A DNA stretch of 64,000 bases from CAUZIZ01 sp965219855 (lineage in GTDB: Bacteria; Acidobacteriota; UBA6911; RPQK01; JAJDTT01): NCBI GenBank assembly GCA_965219855.1, contig CBDCOR010000030.1, positions 496,001 to 560,000 on the forward strand. Reading direction: 5' to 3'. Of this stretch, positions 63,601 through 64,000 are shown one piece after another. Under the pieces are notes generated by a model, which had not been told where the DNA came from, did not search any database, and worked only from the letters and a program-made list of their open reading frames with translations. The first letter of the stretch is position 1, and every line of letters starts with the position of its first letter. The position numbers and the translations under genes were made by a program.

Positions 63601-63907
63601 CACCGGCGCCTATTGTTGTAAGAGCGAGGCCGATCTCATCGCCAACGGTTTACCCTTGTACACCTATGGAAATGCCGGGCGCGGGACCCTGGAGGGTCCG
63701 GGTCTGGGGAATCTGGACATATCACTGATGCGGAGCTTTAAGACTTCCGAGAAAAGCCGGCTCGAATTTCGTTTCGAGGCCTTCAACCTGACCAACCACA
63801 CCAACTTTCAAGTCCCGACGAACAGTTTTGCCTCCGGAAGTTTCGGCGTGGTAGGGCGGGCCGCCGAAGCCCGGGACCTGCAGTTCGGTTTCAAGTTCTA
63901 CTTCTGA
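60686..63907 (+). CDS. TonB-dependent receptor with carboxypeptidase-regulatory-like domain
   Basis: ATG 60686 with AGGAGG gives 1073 residues and a clean signal peptide (LFLLAIPLLGLSFGIALG), whereas the start at 60605 adds 27 residues with no signal. Residues about 25-110 are the CarboxypepD_reg-like domain (VVGTVTDQSGGVIPGVEVSL). The plug follows (QRDVFGALGALTPGVQ, NVKGMRRTDNFAMLDG), then a barrel of about 800 residues with TonB-receptor strands ending in the C-terminal aromatic FGFKFYF. This Oar-like class is greatly expanded in Acidobacteriota and imports large substrates such as oligosaccharides; the ligand is unknown. A strong terminator follows. Confidence 0.92.
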   Translation: MTLKTTKLFLLAIPLLGLSFGIALGQGDKATVVGTVTDQSGGVIPGVEVSLTRASTNEVVTGLTTETGDFAIRGLVPDVYQMRVSLPGFKTEVRSGLKLDVGGTYRMDAQLTVGEVAQVVEVESTAPILKTEAPELGQVIDNKKIVSIPLNQRDVFGALGALTPGVQPQRDSFTGSGVQYNVKGMRRTDNFAMLDGTMISETNGSLQFFVNPDAVQEFEIKSGLYGAEYGVKPGGQFSAITKSGTNAVHGTLFWYHRNDNLDARNFFDPGPRPEFKRNQFGAVAGGPIVVPRLLDGKDKAWWFFAYSGERIRRFLSLTGNVPTAEERNGIFSEEIIDPQTGQPFPNNTIPRERFNPVAQKLTPFYPDANTTGRGFNYTSTSSGNIDRDEIIAKMDFKTGPDSRWSGRFLWSDRPINRVNAIDAFTEEFPLYNLSQNVTNTRNFGTNIVNEAGVHWYYRPYYPGDPHPLGFGPTLGIANWPISFGDVDGVPVTNVTGLLRNGSFSKTGFIPEGQWEVKENLSFTKGSHFIKAGYHYRYHFVGRTEQNRSQFTFTNDRFTGDAFANLLLGHLTKSFDGKESYLRNGLPGHYFYVQDSWKVKPRLTLNLGLRYELRLAWIDRRGFSSNLRADCVIQNPLDPIPQCFDPKVAIADAVFPATGRFEANEPIWSMSKTGWQPRLGLSFRLTDDTVLRAGGGIYGNEPMGGMIYGAVLRNPRANAAQLDYISNKDTPTLSLSNPFDLTAQASGVGLPNAGGFQSPMPQWYVPSWGLSVQHRLSENTLFEVGYQGTRSVHEMLIMTFNDAVPGPGDRQSRRPFPTLQNYQYLQGNGSANYNGLEFKFEKRPGPEGLTALLAYTWAKGIDTMGGRGGVAGDPREISRNRTLGENRGLGEANIPGRLAMLAGYDVPAPQEGVLRKVLGGWSVFGILTFQKGQWFTPADTDRLDVGSTAGSRPFVIGEPNLSSGQRTPQRWFNTGAYCCKSEADLIANGLPLYTYGNAGRGTLEGPGLGNLDISLMRSFKTSEKSRLEFRFEAFNLTNHTNFQVPTNSFASGSFGVVGRAAEARDLQFGFKFYF

Positions 63908-63926
63908 TCCCCTCCTCGGTCGATTC

Positions 63927-63971
63927 GAGCAGGTGGACCCGCAATCTTGCGGGTCCACCTGCTCCCTTTTT
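63927..63971 (+). terminator. Intrinsic terminator after the TonB receptor
   Basis: GAGCAGGTGGACCCGCAA and TTGCGGGTCCACCTGCTC pair over 18 bp with a two-base spacer, and a T-run (CCTTTTT) follows. This is a very strong rho-independent terminator, 19 bases after the stop codon. Confidence 0.92.
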
Positions 63972-64000
63972 CAAGCCTACCCAAATATCCTCCGAGCGAA

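Overview
The window looks like a chromosomal segment of an uncultured, moderately GC-rich Gram-negative bacterium, most likely Acidobacteriota or a close relative. The main reasons are a long TonB-dependent receptor with an N-terminal carboxypeptidase-regulatory-like domain, a DUF5916/CBM9-like outer-membrane protein, a DUF1501 gene paired with a PSCyt1/PSCyt2/PSD1 gene (also typical of Planctomycetes), Tat-targeted sialidase-like proteins and a CE15 esterase. No rRNA, tRNA or ribosomal-protein gene was seen, so the taxonomy is inference. No CRISPR array or recognisable defence system was seen.

Layout. 1-24 kb is mostly intact housekeeping and secreted-enzyme genes: a membrane-protein tail, alanine dehydrogenase, a very long secreted metallopeptidase, a group II intron with its reverse transcriptase, an SDR epimerase, a membrane-anchored PHP protein, a DUF442-like lipoprotein, a 14-repeat FG-GAP protein, a frameshifted CE15-type esterase, a PhoD-like phosphatase, a second internally deleted intron copy, an aldo/keto reductase, a ThiO-like oxidase, a metallo-beta-lactamase-fold protein and a BNR-like secreted protein. 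24-28 kb holds an IS110 remnant, RsgA, an outer-membrane barrel and a chimeric methyltransferase ORF inside a cloud of short interspersed repeats.

28-38 kb is a glycan-acting region: a sialidase broken by one nonsense codon, several decayed gene fragments, three tandem sialidase paralogues (the third with an internal deletion) and a GH32/43-like protein whose C-terminal module survives as remnants elsewhere. 38-50 kb is dense with insertion sequences (IS4, IS481-like, ISNCY, ISAzo13, IS1634) that have cut up a glycosyl-hydrolase-like gene and surround a DUF5916 protein and an HpcH/HpaI aldolase. 50-64 kb holds a KDPG-aldolase-like gene, a DapA stub, a fused aldolase/alpha-alpha-toroid protein, another BNR protein, the DUF1501 and PSD1 pair, a second IS4 copy and a TonB-dependent receptor with a strong terminator.

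Together the intact genes suggest capture and breakdown of complex glycans and sugar acids outside the cell and in the periplasm (TonB receptor, sialidases, CE15, PhoD, DUF1501/PSD1), with aldolases acting on keto-acids inside. The window also shows active genome remodelling. The clearest cases are two group II introns inside palindromic repeats, a twin IS4 pair with separate target duplications and a deletion in the transposase, and several genes caught at an early stage of decay.
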